From TMP-86 sp044226865 (GTDB lineage: Bacteria > Pseudomonadota > Gammaproteobacteria > Steroidobacterales > Steroidobacteraceae): a stretch of 64,000 bases of DNA. The position numbers were made by a program, and so were the translations under genes. The stretch spans positions 310,001 through 374,000 of the forward strand of contig JBGAGE010000004.1 in assembly GCA_044226865.1 (NCBI GenBank). Direction: 5' to 3'. Below, one piece after another: positions 49,140 to 58,612 of the stretch. Position 1 is the stretch's first letter, and each line of letters starts with the position of its first letter. Under the pieces are notes generated by a model, which saw only the letters and a program-made list of their open reading frames with translations, had not been told where the DNA came from and did no database searches.

Positions 49140-50096
49140 ATGTCTACCGCATTGAAGAGGTCCGTATTCACGCGCAGCGCCAGTCCCACCGGCGAAGCGC
49201 TGCGTGAAGTTGCCGATCCGGCGCTGCAGCGCTTTCTAGATGCGGTGTGGATGGAGCGAGGGCTCTCTGCCAATACGCTCGCCGCCTACAAGGCCGACCT
49301 CACCGCCCTGGGCCGCTGGCTCGAGGAACATGACAGCGCGCTGCTCAAGGCGACGCGCACCGAAATCCTGGGTTTCATCGCCGCCCGCGTCGAAGGCGGC
49401 TCACGGCCGCGTTCCACCGCGCGGCAGTTGTCGAGCTTCCGCCGCTTCTTCCGCTACGTGATCCGCGAAGGCCTCATGAGCGAGGATCCGACGGCGCAGA
49501 TCGCGATGCCGAAGATCGGCCGCTCGCTGCCGAAGTCGCTCACCGAGGCGGAAGTCGATGCGCTGCTGGAAGCGCCGAGCGTGAGCGATCCGCTCGGGCA
49601 TCGCGACCGCACCATGCTCGAAGTGTTGTACGCCACGGGACTGCGCGTCTCCGAACTCGTCAGCCTCAAGCACAACCAGATCAACTTCAACCAGGGCGTC
49701 ATGCGCGTGGTGGGCAAGGGCAACCGCGAGCGCCTGATCCCGCTGGGCGAGGAAGCCATGCGCTGGCTGCGTCAGTTCATGCAGGGCCCCCGCGTGGAGA
49801 TCCTGCTCGAACGCCAGACCGATTACCTGTTCCCGACGCGCCGCGGCGACCGGATGACGCGCCAGGCCTTCTGGCACATCATCAAGCGCTACGCGAAGAA
49901 GGCGGCGGTGGAGAAGGAATTGTCCCCGCACACGCTGCGCCACGCATTCGCCACGCACCTGCTGAACCATGGCGCCGACTTGCGCGTGGTGCAGATGCTG
50001 CTCGGCCACAGCGATCTGTCGACCACGCAGATCTACACGCATGTGGCGCGCGAGCGCCTCAAAGAGTTGCACGCGCAGCATCATCCGCGCGGCTGA
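49140..50096 (+). CDS. xerD: Tyrosine recombinase XerD
   Basis: A 318-residue site-specific recombinase that resolves chromosome dimers at dif with XerC and FtsK. All catalytic residues are present: R169 (ATGLRVSEL), K193 (GKGNRERLIP), H264 and R267 (SPHTLRHAF), H290 (LLGHSDLSTTQ) and Y299 (IYTH). The N-terminal SAM-like domain covers about 25-115. It is followed by dsbC, the usual xerD-dsbC order in gammaproteobacteria. Confidence 0.95.
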   Translation: MSTALKRSVFTRSASPTGEALREVADPALQRFLDAVWMERGLSANTLAAYKADLTALGRWLEEHDSALLKATRTEILGFIAARVEGGSRPRSTARQLSSFRRFFRYVIREGLMSEDPTAQIAMPKIGRSLPKSLTEAEVDALLEAPSVSDPLGHRDRTMLEVLYATGLRVSELVSLKHNQINFNQGVMRVVGKGNRERLIPLGEEAMRWLRQFMQGPRVEILLERQTDYLFPTRRGDRMTRQAFWHIIKRYAKKAAVEKELSPHTLRHAFATHLLNHGADLRVVQMLLGHSDLSTTQIYTHVARERLKELHAQHHPRG

Positions 50097-50268
50097 TCGC
50101 CATGGCGCGGCGCGACCCTGCGCCGAACGGGCCGCAAGGGCTCTCCCCGCCACGGCCTGAGGCCGGATCGTTTCCTGTTGCGCCGACTGAATTTCCCGCT
50201 TCAACCGCGGTCCCAAGTGTTGCGGTAGAATCAATCCGGTCCTCCGGCCTTCGCGCACAGGGTCTTCC

Positions 50269-51048
50269 ATGTCACTAAAAGTCGCCTTTCCGTTCCTCCT
50301 CGCCTGCGTGGCCGCCTCGGCATTGGCTGCGCCCGCCACGGTGACGGCGCCCGCCACGCCTGCCGCCGATGCGCGCGGCGACGCCAAGGACCCGCGCGTG
50401 GAGCTGCTGAAGAGACTTCCGGCAGGCTCGAAGCTCGAGGACCTGCGTCCGGCGCCCATCCCCGGCCTGTTCGAATACAGCCAGGGCGCGGAAGTGAGTT
50501 ATCTCACCGCGGACGGCAAGTACTTCATCGATGGCAGCGTGTACGACATGGATACGCACGCCAATCTCACCGAGGATCGCCGCAGCCAGGCTCGCCTGAA
50601 GCTGCTGTCCTCGCTGCCCGAATCGCAGCTCATTGTGTTCTCGCCCAAGGTTCCGCAGTACACCATCACCGTGTTCACGGACATGGATTGCGGCTACTGC
50701 CGCAAGCTCCACAGCGAGATCAACGAGCTCAATAAGCTGGGCGTGCGGGTGCGCTACGCCGCATTCCCGCGCACCGGTCCCAACACCGACAGCTGGCGCA
50801 AGGCCCAGGCCGTGTGGTGCGCGGCGGATCGCAATGCGGCACTGACGCGCGCCAAGCAGGGCGCGGCCATGGAAACCGGCAAGCTGTGTGCCACCGATCC
50901 GGTGGCGCGCGAATATCAGCTGGGCCAGGAAGTGGGCGTGCGCGGCACGCCGGCCATCGTCACCGAAAACGGCGACTACATTTCAGGGTATCTGCCGCCG
51001 GCTGAACTGGTGCGCTACCTGAAGGACTTGAAGCTCGCCCGCCGCTGA
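50269..51048 (+). CDS. dsbC: Periplasmic thiol:disulfide isomerase DsbC
   Basis: A 259-residue periplasmic protein. Signal peptide VAFPFLLACVAASALAAPA, a low-complexity Ala/Pro/Thr linker (about 21-40), the N-terminal dimerisation domain, then the thioredoxin fold with C141-G-Y-C144 and the cis-Pro loop GTPAI (226-230). A second Cys pair (C184, C207) is also typical. It shuffles wrong disulfides with DsbD as reductant. A possible -10 (TAGAAT) lies about 40 bp upstream. Confidence 0.95.
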   Translation: MSLKVAFPFLLACVAASALAAPATVTAPATPAADARGDAKDPRVELLKRLPAGSKLEDLRPAPIPGLFEYSQGAEVSYLTADGKYFIDGSVYDMDTHANLTEDRRSQARLKLLSSLPESQLIVFSPKVPQYTITVFTDMDCGYCRKLHSEINELNKLGVRVRYAAFPRTGPNTDSWRKAQAVWCAADRNAALTRAKQGAAMETGKLCATDPVAREYQLGQEVGVRGTPAIVTENGDYISGYLPPAELVRYLKDLKLARR

Positions 51049-51060
51049 CGGCGGGCGTTT
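51037..51060 (+). terminator. Hairpin terminator overlapping the dsbC stop
   Basis: Perfect 8-bp stem GCCCGCCG / CGGCGGGC with a CTGA loop that contains part of the stop codon, followed by only GTTT. It probably separates dsbC from the convergent fdxA. Confidence 0.55.
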
Positions 51061-51134
51061 CGGCTTGGGTGATGCCCGCCGGCGGTGATGCCGGCAACGA
51101 TGGCGAAGAAGGACCTGTCCGGTCCCGTGCCGGG

Positions 51135-51458
51135 TCAGCGTTCCAGCAGCTTCAATTTATCCGGCTTGCCTTCCCATTCCTTGGCGTCGGCGGGCGGATC
51201 GCCCTTCTCGCTGATCACAGGCCATTTCTTGGCAAGCTCGGCATTGATCTGGCGGAAATTTTCCTGGCCATCGGGCAGCTCTTCTTCGGAGAAGATCGCC
51301 TCCACCGGGCACTCCGGCTCACACAGCGTGCAGTCGATGCACTCATCGGGGTCGATCACCAGGAAATTCGGACCCTCATGGAAGCAATCGACCGGACAGA
51401 CTTCAACGCAATCCTGGTATTTGCATTTGATGCAGTTTTCTGTGACCACGAAGGTCAT
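51135..51458 (-). CDS. fdxA: 7Fe ferredoxin FdxA
   Basis: A 107-residue ferredoxin with the 3Fe-4S/4Fe-4S cysteine pattern: CIKCKYQDCVEVCPVDCF at the N-terminus and CIDCTLCEPECPVEAIF. The C-terminal extension (NAELAKKWPVISEKGDPP through LLER) is typical of the Azotobacter FdI/FdxA type. It is a general low-potential electron carrier. Start ATG with aaggg upstream. Confidence 0.95.
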   Translation of the reverse strand: MTFVVTENCIKCKYQDCVEVCPVDCFHEGPNFLVIDPDECIDCTLCEPECPVEAIFSEEELPDGQENFRQINAELAKKWPVISEKGDPPADAKEWEGKPDKLKLLER

Positions 51459-51520
51459 GGCATACCCTTAAATGTAGTTGGAAACGGCCACCGGGCGCAT
51501 TGTGCCACAAATTGCCGCGT

Positions 51521-52078
51521 TCACGCCCCGCCCGGCGGGGGAGGGTGGCGCCGCTGCAGCTCGGTGAAATGATGCTGTTCGCGCCCCGCGGCGCGGTCTT
51601 CGTAGAACTTGCGCAGGGTGAAAACGCCGCTGGGGAAGGCGAGATCGTCCCAGGGGATTTCGTCCTCGGTGACGAGCTTGACCTCGAGGCTCTCCGGGCC
51701 CGGGGCGAACTCCGGCTTGATCAACTGCGCGCGGAACATCACGTGCACCTGGTGCGCGTGGGTGACGTTCACCACCGCGAGGAGCGAGCCCACCTCGACG
51801 CGCGCCATGGCCTCTTCATGGCATTCGCGCGCAGCGGCCTGCTGCATGGTCTCGCCGTTCTCCATGAATCCGGCGGGCACGGTCCAGAACCCCAGGCGCG
51901 GCTCGATGGCACGGCGGCAGATCAGGATCTTGTCCTCCCATTGCGGCACGCAGCCCAGCACCAGCAGCGGGTTCTTGTAGTGGATGGAACCGCATTGCTC
52001 GCAGACGAAGCGGGGGAGGTGGTCGCCGGGCGGAGTCTTGATGGTGATCGGCGAGCCGCAGTTGCTGCAAAAATTCAA
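51521..52078 (-). CDS. NUDIX hydrolase with an N-terminal zinc ribbon
   Basis: A 185-residue hydrolase. The zinc ribbon is CSNCG...CEQCG (residues 4-31). The Nudix box reads GFMENGETMQQAAARECHEE, matching GX5EX7REUXEE. The protein hydrolyses a nucleoside diphosphate derivative; the ribbon-plus-Nudix layout is seen in NudC-like and FAD/ADP-ribose-acting enzymes. The start is TTG at 52078; no ATG fits. Confidence 0.88.
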   Translation of the reverse strand: MNFCSNCGSPITIKTPPGDHLPRFVCEQCGSIHYKNPLLVLGCVPQWEDKILICRRAIEPRLGFWTVPAGFMENGETMQQAAARECHEEAMARVEVGSLLAVVNVTHAHQVHVMFRAQLIKPEFAPGPESLEVKLVTEDEIPWDDLAFPSGVFTLRKFYEDRAAGREQHHFTELQRRHPPPPGGA

Positions 52079-52109
52079 GGTCGATCCGCGTAGGTTGAAA
52101 GGAGAGTCT

Positions 52110-52196
52110 TGGTGCCGATGGAGGGAATCGAACCCACACGACCTTGCGATCGGCGGATTTTGAGTCCGCTGCGTCTACCAGTTCCGCCACATCGGC
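52110..52196 (-). tRNA. tRNA-Leu (anticodon CAA)
   Basis: An 87-nt class II tRNA on the minus strand including an encoded CCA. Acceptor stem GCCGATG/CATCGGC, D arm with TGGTAGACGC, anticodon stem GCGGA/TCCGC around loop CTCAAAA (anticodon CAA), a long variable arm and the T loop GGTTCGATTCC. It reads UUG codons. Confidence 0.96.
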
Positions 52197-52302
52197 AATC
52201 AGCCTGGCGCCGCACCACACCCGTGACGGGGGTCCCACGCGGGACGGGCGATGCGCCGGGCGCGCATTATAGCGATTTTCGGGCTGGTTGGCGCAAGGTA
52301 CC

Positions 52303-53385
52303 ATGCGCGCCGCCATGCAACGCGCCGACTTCGAATTCGACCTGCCGCCGCACCTGATCGCCAAAACCCCGGCGGCGCAACGCTCGGCGAGCCGGTTGCT
52401 GCGCCTGGACGGGCAAAACGGCGAATTCCGGGACCTGCAATTCCGGGACCTGCCCTCCCTGCTCGAGCCGGGTGACCTGTTGGTCTTCAACGATACCCGC
52501 GTGGTGCCCGCCCGGGCGTTTGGCGCCAAGCCCAGTGGCGGGCGGGTGGAGATACTGCTGGAACGCGTGGCCGGGGACGGCCGCGCATGGGTGCATCTGC
52601 GCGCGAGCAAGGCGGTCAAGCCCGGCGCCGAGATCGTGCTGCCCGGCGCGCATCGCGCGCGCTGCATCGAGCGTGACGATGACCTGTTCCTGCTCGAGTT
52701 CGATACCGAGGTGCTGGATTTCTTCGAACGCCATGGCCGCTTGCCGTTGCCGCCATACATCGATCGCGAGGTCGAGCCGGCCGATCATGAGCGCTACCAG
52801 ACGGTGTACGCACGCGCGCCGGGCGCCATCGCCGCGCCCACCGCCGGATTGCACTTCGACGAGGCGACCTTCGCCGCGCTGGAGCAGCGTGGTGTGCGCC
52901 GCGCGTTCGTCACCCTGCACGTTGGCGCGGGTACCTTCGCTCCGGTGCGCGAGCAGGACATCGAGACGCATCGCATGCACAGCGAATACTGCAGCGTGCC
53001 GGCGGAAACCTGCGATGCCATTGCCGCCGCGCGCCGCGCCGGCAAGCGCGTGGTGGCGGTGGGCACGACGGTGGTGAGGACGCTGGAGAGCGCGGCGCTG
53101 GCGCAGGCGAACAGCGGGCAGGGCGATGGCGGGCTTGCGCCATTCAGTGGCGACACGTGCCTGTTCGTGCGACCGGGATTCCGCTTTCGCGTGGTCGATG
53201 CCATGGTCACCAATTTCCACTTGTCCGGCTCCACGCTCCTGATGCTGTGCGCGGCCTTCGTGGGGCGCGAACCATTGCTGGCGGCCTACCGCCACGCCGT
53301 GGCTGCGCAGTACCGCTTTTTCAGCTACGGTGACGCGATGTTCCTGACGCCGTCCGCCGCCGCCAAAGCTGCGGCTCCGACATGA
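52303..53385 (+). CDS. queA: S-adenosylmethionine:tRNA ribosyltransferase-isomerase
   Basis: A 360-residue queuosine enzyme that transfers and rearranges the ribosyl group of SAM onto preQ1-modified tRNA to give epoxyqueuosine. Family motifs: DLPPHLIAKTPAAQRSASRL, LLVFNDTRVVPARAFG, YQTVYARAPGAIAAPTAGLH, TLHVGAGTFAPVR and VTNFHLSGSTLLMLCAAF. Start ATG 52303 has caagg upstream; ATG 52315 is in frame. The stop overlaps tgt by 4 nt. Divergent from the tRNA-Leu gene. Confidence 0.95.
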   Translation: MRAAMQRADFEFDLPPHLIAKTPAAQRSASRLLRLDGQNGEFRDLQFRDLPSLLEPGDLLVFNDTRVVPARAFGAKPSGGRVEILLERVAGDGRAWVHLRASKAVKPGAEIVLPGAHRARCIERDDDLFLLEFDTEVLDFFERHGRLPLPPYIDREVEPADHERYQTVYARAPGAIAAPTAGLHFDEATFAALEQRGVRRAFVTLHVGAGTFAPVREQDIETHRMHSEYCSVPAETCDAIAAARRAGKRVVAVGTTVVRTLESAALAQANSGQGDGGLAPFSGDTCLFVRPGFRFRVVDAMVTNFHLSGSTLLMLCAAFVGREPLLAAYRHAVAAQYRFFSYGDAMFLTPSAAAKAAAPT

Positions 53386-54572
53386 CCTTCCGCACGCGCT
53401 TCGAGGTGGTGGCGCGCGATGGCGCGGCGCGGCGCGGCGTTCTGCACCTGCCCCGCGGAAGCATCGACACGCCCGCGTTCATGCCCGTGGGCACGTACGG
53501 CACGGTCAAGGCGATGACGCCGGAGGAACTCACCGAGGGCGGCGCGCAGATCATCCTCGGCAACACCTTCCACTTGTTCCTGCGACCGGGCCTCCCTGTG
53601 ATCGAGGCGCACGCTGGCCTGCATGGCTTCATGCACTGGCACAAGCCCATCCTCACCGATTCGGGCGGCTTCCAGGTGTTCAGCCTGGCCAAGATGCGCA
53701 AGATCAGCGAGCAGGGCGTGAGCTTCCGCTCGCCGGTGGATGGCGCGGAGGTGTTCCTCTCACCCGAGGAATCCATGCGCATCCAGCGCGTGCTGCGTTC
53801 CGACATCGCCATGGCCTTCGATGAATGCACGCCGTACCCGGCGGGCGAGAAACAAGCGCGCGAGTCGATGGAATTGTCGATGCGCTGGGCACGCCGCGGA
53901 TTCGATGCCTATTACGGCAGTGACCCGGCGGAGCCTGCGCCGGGCGATCTGTTCGGCATCGTGCAGGGCGGCACGCATCCGGCATTGCGGCTCGCATCGC
54001 TGGCCGCGCTGGAAGACATCGGCTTTGCTGGTCTTGCCATCGGCGGGCTGGCCGTGGGCGAGCCCGAGCACGAGCGGCTCAAGGTGATGGAGGACCTGAT
54101 TCCGCACATGCCTGCCCGCAAGCCGCGTTACCTCATGGGCGTGGGGCGGCCGCAGGACATTCTCGAGGCGGTGCGGCGTGGCGTGGATATGTTCGATTGC
54201 GTGATGCCCACGCGCCATGCCAGGAACGGCCATCTGTTCACCCGCTCAGGCGCGCTCAACATCCGCAATGCCGCGCATCAACTCGACACGCGCCCGGTCG
54301 AGGAGGATTGCGGCTGCTACACCTGCCGGAACTACAGCCGCGCCTACTTGAAGCACCTGGATCGCTGCAATGAGATCCTCGGCTCGCGCCTCAACACCAT
54401 CCATAATCTGTACTTCTACCTGCGCCTGATGCGCGAGATCCGCGCCGCCATCGAGGCCGGCCGGCTCGAGGACTATGCGCGCGATTTCTACGCCCGGCTG
54501 GCGCCGGGCGCGGGACCTGATGCCGCCGGAGCGGGTTGGCCTAAGCCGGAAAACCCACCGCCGGACCCATGA
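53382..54572 (+). CDS. tgt: Queuine tRNA-guanosine transglycosylase
   Basis: A 396-residue enzyme that exchanges guanine-34 of tRNA-Asn/Asp/His/Tyr for preQ1. Visible: TYGTVKAMTPEEL, the catalytic Asp region LTDSGGFQVFSL, FGIVQGGTHPALR, the nucleophile region MFDCVMPTRHARNGHLF, and the zinc ligands CGCYTCRNYSRAYLKHL. The C-terminal tail is a little longer than in E. coli (375 residues) and Pro/Gly-rich. Confidence 0.96.
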   Translation: MTFRTRFEVVARDGAARRGVLHLPRGSIDTPAFMPVGTYGTVKAMTPEELTEGGAQIILGNTFHLFLRPGLPVIEAHAGLHGFMHWHKPILTDSGGFQVFSLAKMRKISEQGVSFRSPVDGAEVFLSPEESMRIQRVLRSDIAMAFDECTPYPAGEKQARESMELSMRWARRGFDAYYGSDPAEPAPGDLFGIVQGGTHPALRLASLAALEDIGFAGLAIGGLAVGEPEHERLKVMEDLIPHMPARKPRYLMGVGRPQDILEAVRRGVDMFDCVMPTRHARNGHLFTRSGALNIRNAAHQLDTRPVEEDCGCYTCRNYSRAYLKHLDRCNEILGSRLNTIHNLYFYLRLMREIRAAIEAGRLEDYARDFYARLAPGAGPDAAGAGWPKPENPPPDP

Positions 54573-54600
54573 ACTGCAGCGCGGCCGTGAAAGCCGTGGT

Positions 54601-54606
54601 TATAAT
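54601..54606 (+). promoter_or_regulatory. Candidate -10 of yajC-secDF
   Basis: TATAAT in the tgt-yajC gap, 48 nt before the yajC ATG; the -35 is weak. It would allow secretion genes to be expressed apart from queA-tgt. Confidence 0.45.
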
Positions 54607-54653
54607 ACGCGCCCAAAAGTGTCGGCCGCTGGCGCCAATTCGGGTGTAACTCT

Positions 54654-54992
54654 ATGGATTTCTTCATTAATACTGCGTACGCGCAGGCCGCAGGCGCGGC
54701 CCCGGGCGGCGGCCAGAGCCTGCTGTCGGCGCTGATGCTGCCGGTGTTGTTGCTGGTGGTCTTCTACTTCCTGCTGATCCGGCCGCAGAACAAGCGCGCC
54801 AAGGAACAGCGCGAGATGCTCTCCAAAGTCGCCGCCGGCGATGAGGTGGCCACCAGTGGTGGCATCCTCGGCAAGGTGGTCGAGGCGGGTGATCAGTTCG
54901 TCACGCTGGAAATCGCGCCCGGCGTCAACATCAAGCTGCAGAAATTCCAGATCGCGCAGGTGTTGCCCAAGGGAACGGTCAAGAGCGCATGA
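54654..54992 (+). CDS. yajC: Sec translocase accessory protein YajC
   Basis: A 112-residue single-span inner-membrane protein: N-terminal MDFFINTAYAQAA, membrane helix LMLPVLLLVVFYFLLIRPQNKR and the cytoplasmic domain with GDEVATSGGILGKV. It associates with SecDF. The order tgt-yajC-secD-secF is standard. The stop overlaps secD by 4 nt. Confidence 0.95.
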   Translation: MDFFINTAYAQAAGAAPGGGQSLLSALMLPVLLLVVFYFLLIRPQNKRAKEQREMLSKVAAGDEVATSGGILGKVVEAGDQFVTLEIAPGVNIKLQKFQIAQVLPKGTVKSA

Positions 54993-56842
54993 GCTCCTAT
55001 CCGCGCTGGAAAATCGCCATCGTCGGCGTGGTGCTGCTGATTGCCATCCTGATGGCGCTGCCCAATCTGTTCGGCGAAGACGATGCCCTGCAGCTGGCCA
55101 AGGATCGCGCCGCCGTCACCAGTTTCGACCAGACCAAGGTTGAAACCTTCCTCAAGGACAAGGGCGTCACGCCCACCAGCACCTTGCTCGAGCAGGGGCG
55201 GCTCACGCTCGGATTCGGCAGCAAGACCGACCAACTCAAGGCTCGGGACCTCATCACCGAAGGCTTGCCCAATCAGTTCACCGCGGCGCTGACGCATGCC
55301 TCGCGCGTGCCGGGGTGGATGCGCAGCCTCGGGCTCTCTCCCCTGAAGCTGGGCTTGGACCTGCGTGGCGGGGTGTACCTCGTCTACCAGGTCGATATCC
55401 AGGGTGCGGTCAAGCAGCAGCTGGATCGATACGAGCAGGACTTCCGCGCGTCCTTGCGCACGGCGCGCGTCGGTTACCAGGACGTGCTGGTGGACTACGC
55501 CGGCAACCGCGTGCGGGCGGTGTTCCGCGATGCCGACAGCTTCGCCAAGGGCAAGGCGGCCATCGCCGCGGATAACCGCTCCTTGAGTTTCAACGACGTC
55601 ACCGTCAACGGCCTGCCCGCACTCGAAGTGCAGCTCAACCTGCAGCAGATCAAGGAGCGCCAGGACTACGCCGTCCAGCAGAACATCACCATCCTGCGCA
55701 ACCGCTTGAACAGCCCGGAACTCGCGGTGTCAGAACCGCAGGTGGCGCGTCAGGGTGTTGACCGCATCGCCATCCAGCTCCCGGGCCTGCAGAACTCCGC
55801 CGAGGTGAAGAAAATCCTCGGCAAGACGGCGACCCTCGAGTTCCGCATGGTCGATGAGACCAACAATCCGCTCGAGGCCGCCGGCACCGGCCGCGTGCCG
55901 CTGGGCTCGAAGCTGTACTACACGCGCGAGAAGCAACCCGTGCTGCTCAAGCGCGAGGTGGTGGTCACCGGCGATCAGCTCTCCGATGCCTCCTTCCAGC
56001 CCAACACGCAGGATGGCCCGGCGGTGTCCGTCAGCCTCGACAGCCGCGGCGCGTCCAAGATGCTGAAGAACACGCAGGAGAACATCGGCCATCTGATGGC
56101 CGTGGTGTTCATCGAGCGCTCGCGCGAGAAGAACGCGGATGGCGTGGAAGTGGAGCGCACCAACGAAGAAGTGATCAACCGCGCCACCATCCGCGGCGTG
56201 TTCAGCAACCAGTTCCAGATCACCGGCGTGAATCCGGTCGAAGGCCGTGAGCTGGCGCTGTTGCTGCGTGCGGGTGGCCTGGCGGCGCCGCTGTACGCCG
56301 TCGAGGAGCGCGCCATCGGTCCCGGCCTCGGCCAGGACAACATCAACAAGGGCGTGAATGCCATGGTGTTCGGCATGCTGGCCGCCTTCATCTTCATGGC
56401 CGTGTACTACAAGTTGTTCGGCCTGATCGCCGATGTGGTGCTGCTCGCCAACGTGGTGCTGCTGGTGGCGTTGCTGTCGATGGTCGGCGCCGCGCTCACC
56501 CTGCCCGGCATCGCGGCCGTGGTGCTCACCGTGGGCATGGCGGTGGACGCCAACATCCTCATCTACGAACGTATCCGCGAAGAAGTGCGCAATGGCGTGA
56601 GCCCGCGCACCGCAATCACCGCGGGCTTCGAACACGCCTTCTCCGCCATCTTCGATTCCAACGTCACCGCCTTCATCGCGGGGTTGGTGTTGTGGCTGTT
56701 CGGCACCGGCGCGGTGCGCGGCTTCGCGGTGGTGCTGGTGCTGGGCATCGCCACCTCCATGTTCACCTCGCTGATGGGCAGCCGCGTGCTGGTGCAGCTC
56801 ATCTACGGCGGCAATCGCAAGATTGAACGCCTGTCGATCTAA
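54989..56842 (+). CDS. secD: Protein translocase subunit SecD
   Basis: A 617-residue inner-membrane protein that uses the proton gradient to help pull proteins across the membrane. N-terminal helix, large periplasmic domain with LGLDLRGGVYLVYQVD, and a C-terminal bundle of about five helices with the conserved DANILIYERIREEVRNG. The ATG overlaps the yajC stop. Confidence 0.96.
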   Translation: MSSYPRWKIAIVGVVLLIAILMALPNLFGEDDALQLAKDRAAVTSFDQTKVETFLKDKGVTPTSTLLEQGRLTLGFGSKTDQLKARDLITEGLPNQFTAALTHASRVPGWMRSLGLSPLKLGLDLRGGVYLVYQVDIQGAVKQQLDRYEQDFRASLRTARVGYQDVLVDYAGNRVRAVFRDADSFAKGKAAIAADNRSLSFNDVTVNGLPALEVQLNLQQIKERQDYAVQQNITILRNRLNSPELAVSEPQVARQGVDRIAIQLPGLQNSAEVKKILGKTATLEFRMVDETNNPLEAAGTGRVPLGSKLYYTREKQPVLLKREVVVTGDQLSDASFQPNTQDGPAVSVSLDSRGASKMLKNTQENIGHLMAVVFIERSREKNADGVEVERTNEEVINRATIRGVFSNQFQITGVNPVEGRELALLLRAGGLAAPLYAVEERAIGPGLGQDNINKGVNAMVFGMLAAFIFMAVYYKLFGLIADVVLLANVVLLVALLSMVGAALTLPGIAAVVLTVGMAVDANILIYERIREEVRNGVSPRTAITAGFEHAFSAIFDSNVTAFIAGLVLWLFGTGAVRGFAVVLVLGIATSMFTSLMGSRVLVQLIYGGNRKIERLSI

Positions 56843-56857
56843 GGAGCTTCGCGCGCC

Positions 56858-57796
56858 ATGGAATTCTTTCACAAGGTCACGACCTTCCCGTTCATGCAGA
56901 CCCGCAAGGTCTGGTACGGGCTGTCCGGCGTGCTCATCATCGGTTCCATCCTGCTGGTGGCGATCCACGGGCTGAACCTGGGCGTGGACTTCACCGGCGG
57001 TGTGGTGGTGGAGACCAATTTCTCCGAAGCCCCCAACACCGATGCCCTGCGTAGTGCGCTTGAAACCGCGGGCGTGAAAGGCGCGCAGGTGCAGGTGTTC
57101 GGCGGCTCTCGCGACATCCTCGTGCGCCTGCCGCCGGATCCCAATGCCAAGGGCGAACAGCTGGGCGCGCGCATCCTCGAGACTTTCCGTGCCATCGATC
57201 CGAAGGCCACCCTGCAGCGCACCGAGGTGGTCGGGCCACAGGTGGGCCAGGAATTGTTCGTCAAGGGCGGTTGGGCGCTGGTGGCGACGCTGGTGTTGAT
57301 CCTCATCTACGTGCTGCTGCGCTTCACGTTCAAGCTGGCGATGGGCGCCATCATCGCCGTGTTGCACGACCCCATCTGCGTGCTGGGCTTCTTTGCACTG
57401 ACGCAGATGACCTTCGACCTGACGGCGATTTCCGCCATCCTGGCCGTCATCGGCTACTCGCTCAACGATACGGTGATCGTGTTCGACCGCCTGCGTGAGC
57501 GCGCCCGGTCCGCCCGTAAGCTCACGATCGCCCAGGTCATCGATGAGTCCATCAACCAGACCCTGTCTCGAACCATCATGACCAAGCTGGTCACGCTGCT
57601 GGTGGTCGTGGCGCTGCTGATCTTCGGCGGGGAAACCTTGCATGGCTTCTCGGCCGCGCTGGTCATCGGCATCCTCGCCGGCACGTATTCCTCCATCTAC
57701 GTGTCCGCCGCGCTCGCGTTGGACATGGGGCTGCAGACCGAAGACCTGCTGGAGCGCAAGCTCACCAAGCCCGAGGAAGTCGACGGCTTGCCCTGA
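56858..57796 (+). CDS. secF: Protein translocase subunit SecF
   Basis: A 312-residue inner-membrane partner of SecD. Features: an N-terminal helix, GLNLGVDFTGGVVVE, a small periplasmic domain, and the C-terminal bundle with SLNDTVIVFDRLRERAR. Shine-Dalgarno aaggag, 15 nt after secD. Confidence 0.96.
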   Translation: MEFFHKVTTFPFMQTRKVWYGLSGVLIIGSILLVAIHGLNLGVDFTGGVVVETNFSEAPNTDALRSALETAGVKGAQVQVFGGSRDILVRLPPDPNAKGEQLGARILETFRAIDPKATLQRTEVVGPQVGQELFVKGGWALVATLVLILIYVLLRFTFKLAMGAIIAVLHDPICVLGFFALTQMTFDLTAISAILAVIGYSLNDTVIVFDRLRERARSARKLTIAQVIDESINQTLSRTIMTKLVTLLVVVALLIFGGETLHGFSAALVIGILAGTYSSIYVSAALALDMGLQTEDLLERKLTKPEEVDGLP

Positions 57797-57823
57797 AGCC
57801 GCGCTTGCCGATAAGGTGGGAAG

Positions 57824-58534
57824 ATGGAGCTTCTCACCGATCCCCAGGTCTGGCTGTCGTTTGCGACCCTCGCGATCCTCGAGATCGTGCTGGGCATCGA
57901 CAACATCATCTTCCTGTCCATCCTGGTGGGGCGCCTGCCGGCCTCACAGCAGCGGCGCGCACGCCTGCTGGGGTTGGGCTTCGCGATGCTCACGCGCCTC
58001 GCGCTGTTGTTTTCCATCAGCTGGCTCACCACGCTGCGTGAACCGCTGTTTCACCTGTTCGAGCAGGGAATCTCCGGCCGCGACCTGATCCTGTTCGCCG
58101 GCGGCGCCTTTCTCCTGGTCAAGAGCGCCATGGAGATCCGCGAGACCATCCATCCCTCGCACGTGGCGCGCAAGCCCCATCTGAAGGACAAGCTCTGGCT
58201 CATCATCCTGCAGATCGGAGTCATCGACATCCTGTTCTCGCTGGACTCGGTATTCACGGCCATCGGGCTTGCGCAGTACATCCAGGTGATGGCGGCGGCC
58301 ATCGTGGTGTCGGTGGTGGTGATGATGCTGGTGTCGGGTGCCGTGAATGATTTCATCGACGCCCAGCCCACCATCAAGATCCTGGCGCTGGCGTTCCTGT
58401 TGCTGGTGGGCGGGGTGCTGGTCGCGGAGTCGCTCGAGTTCGAGGTGAACAAGGGCTACTTGTATTTCGCCATGGCGTTTTCGTTCATCGTCGAGATGCT
58501 CAACATCCAGTTGCGCAAGCAACGGCAAGGTTGA
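57824..58534 (+). CDS. TerC-family integral membrane protein
   Basis: A 236-residue membrane protein with about seven helices and the TerC motifs EIVLGIDNIIFLSILVGRL and GVIDILFSLDSVFTAIGLA, whose acidic residues lie in the membrane. Relatives export Mn2+ (Alx/MntX) or are linked to tellurite resistance or secreted-enzyme metallation. It follows secF by 27 nt on the same strand. Confidence 0.88.
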   Translation: MELLTDPQVWLSFATLAILEIVLGIDNIIFLSILVGRLPASQQRRARLLGLGFAMLTRLALLFSISWLTTLREPLFHLFEQGISGRDLILFAGGAFLLVKSAMEIRETIHPSHVARKPHLKDKLWLIILQIGVIDILFSLDSVFTAIGLAQYIQVMAAAIVVSVVVMMLVSGAVNDFIDAQPTIKILALAFLLLVGGVLVAESLEFEVNKGYLYFAMAFSFIVEMLNIQLRKQRQG

Positions 58535-58558
58535 GCGCGGCGTTCTGAACGCACCTGT

Positions 58559-58585
58559 CGTGACGGCGCCGGCAGCGCCGTCACG
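58559..58585. terminator. Strong hairpin between convergent genes
   Basis: Perfect 11-bp stem CGTGACGGCGC / GCGCCGTCACG around CGGCA, between the TerC and permease genes. There is no T-run on either side, so the terminator role is likely but unproven. Confidence 0.5.
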
Positions 58586-58612
58586 GTTCCGCGAGAAAAC
58601 CCGGGACGGGGC

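Noticed and set aside
52110..52196. Phage or island attachment site at tRNA-Leu
   Set aside because: No integrase gene or repeated tRNA 3' fragment lies nearby; the neighbours are housekeeping genes and xerD is the chromosomal recombinase.
55730..57643. A 637-codon His/Gln/Asp-rich frame on the minus strand
   Set aside because: Antisense to secD and secF; repeated HQ/HH strings are typical of shadow frames.
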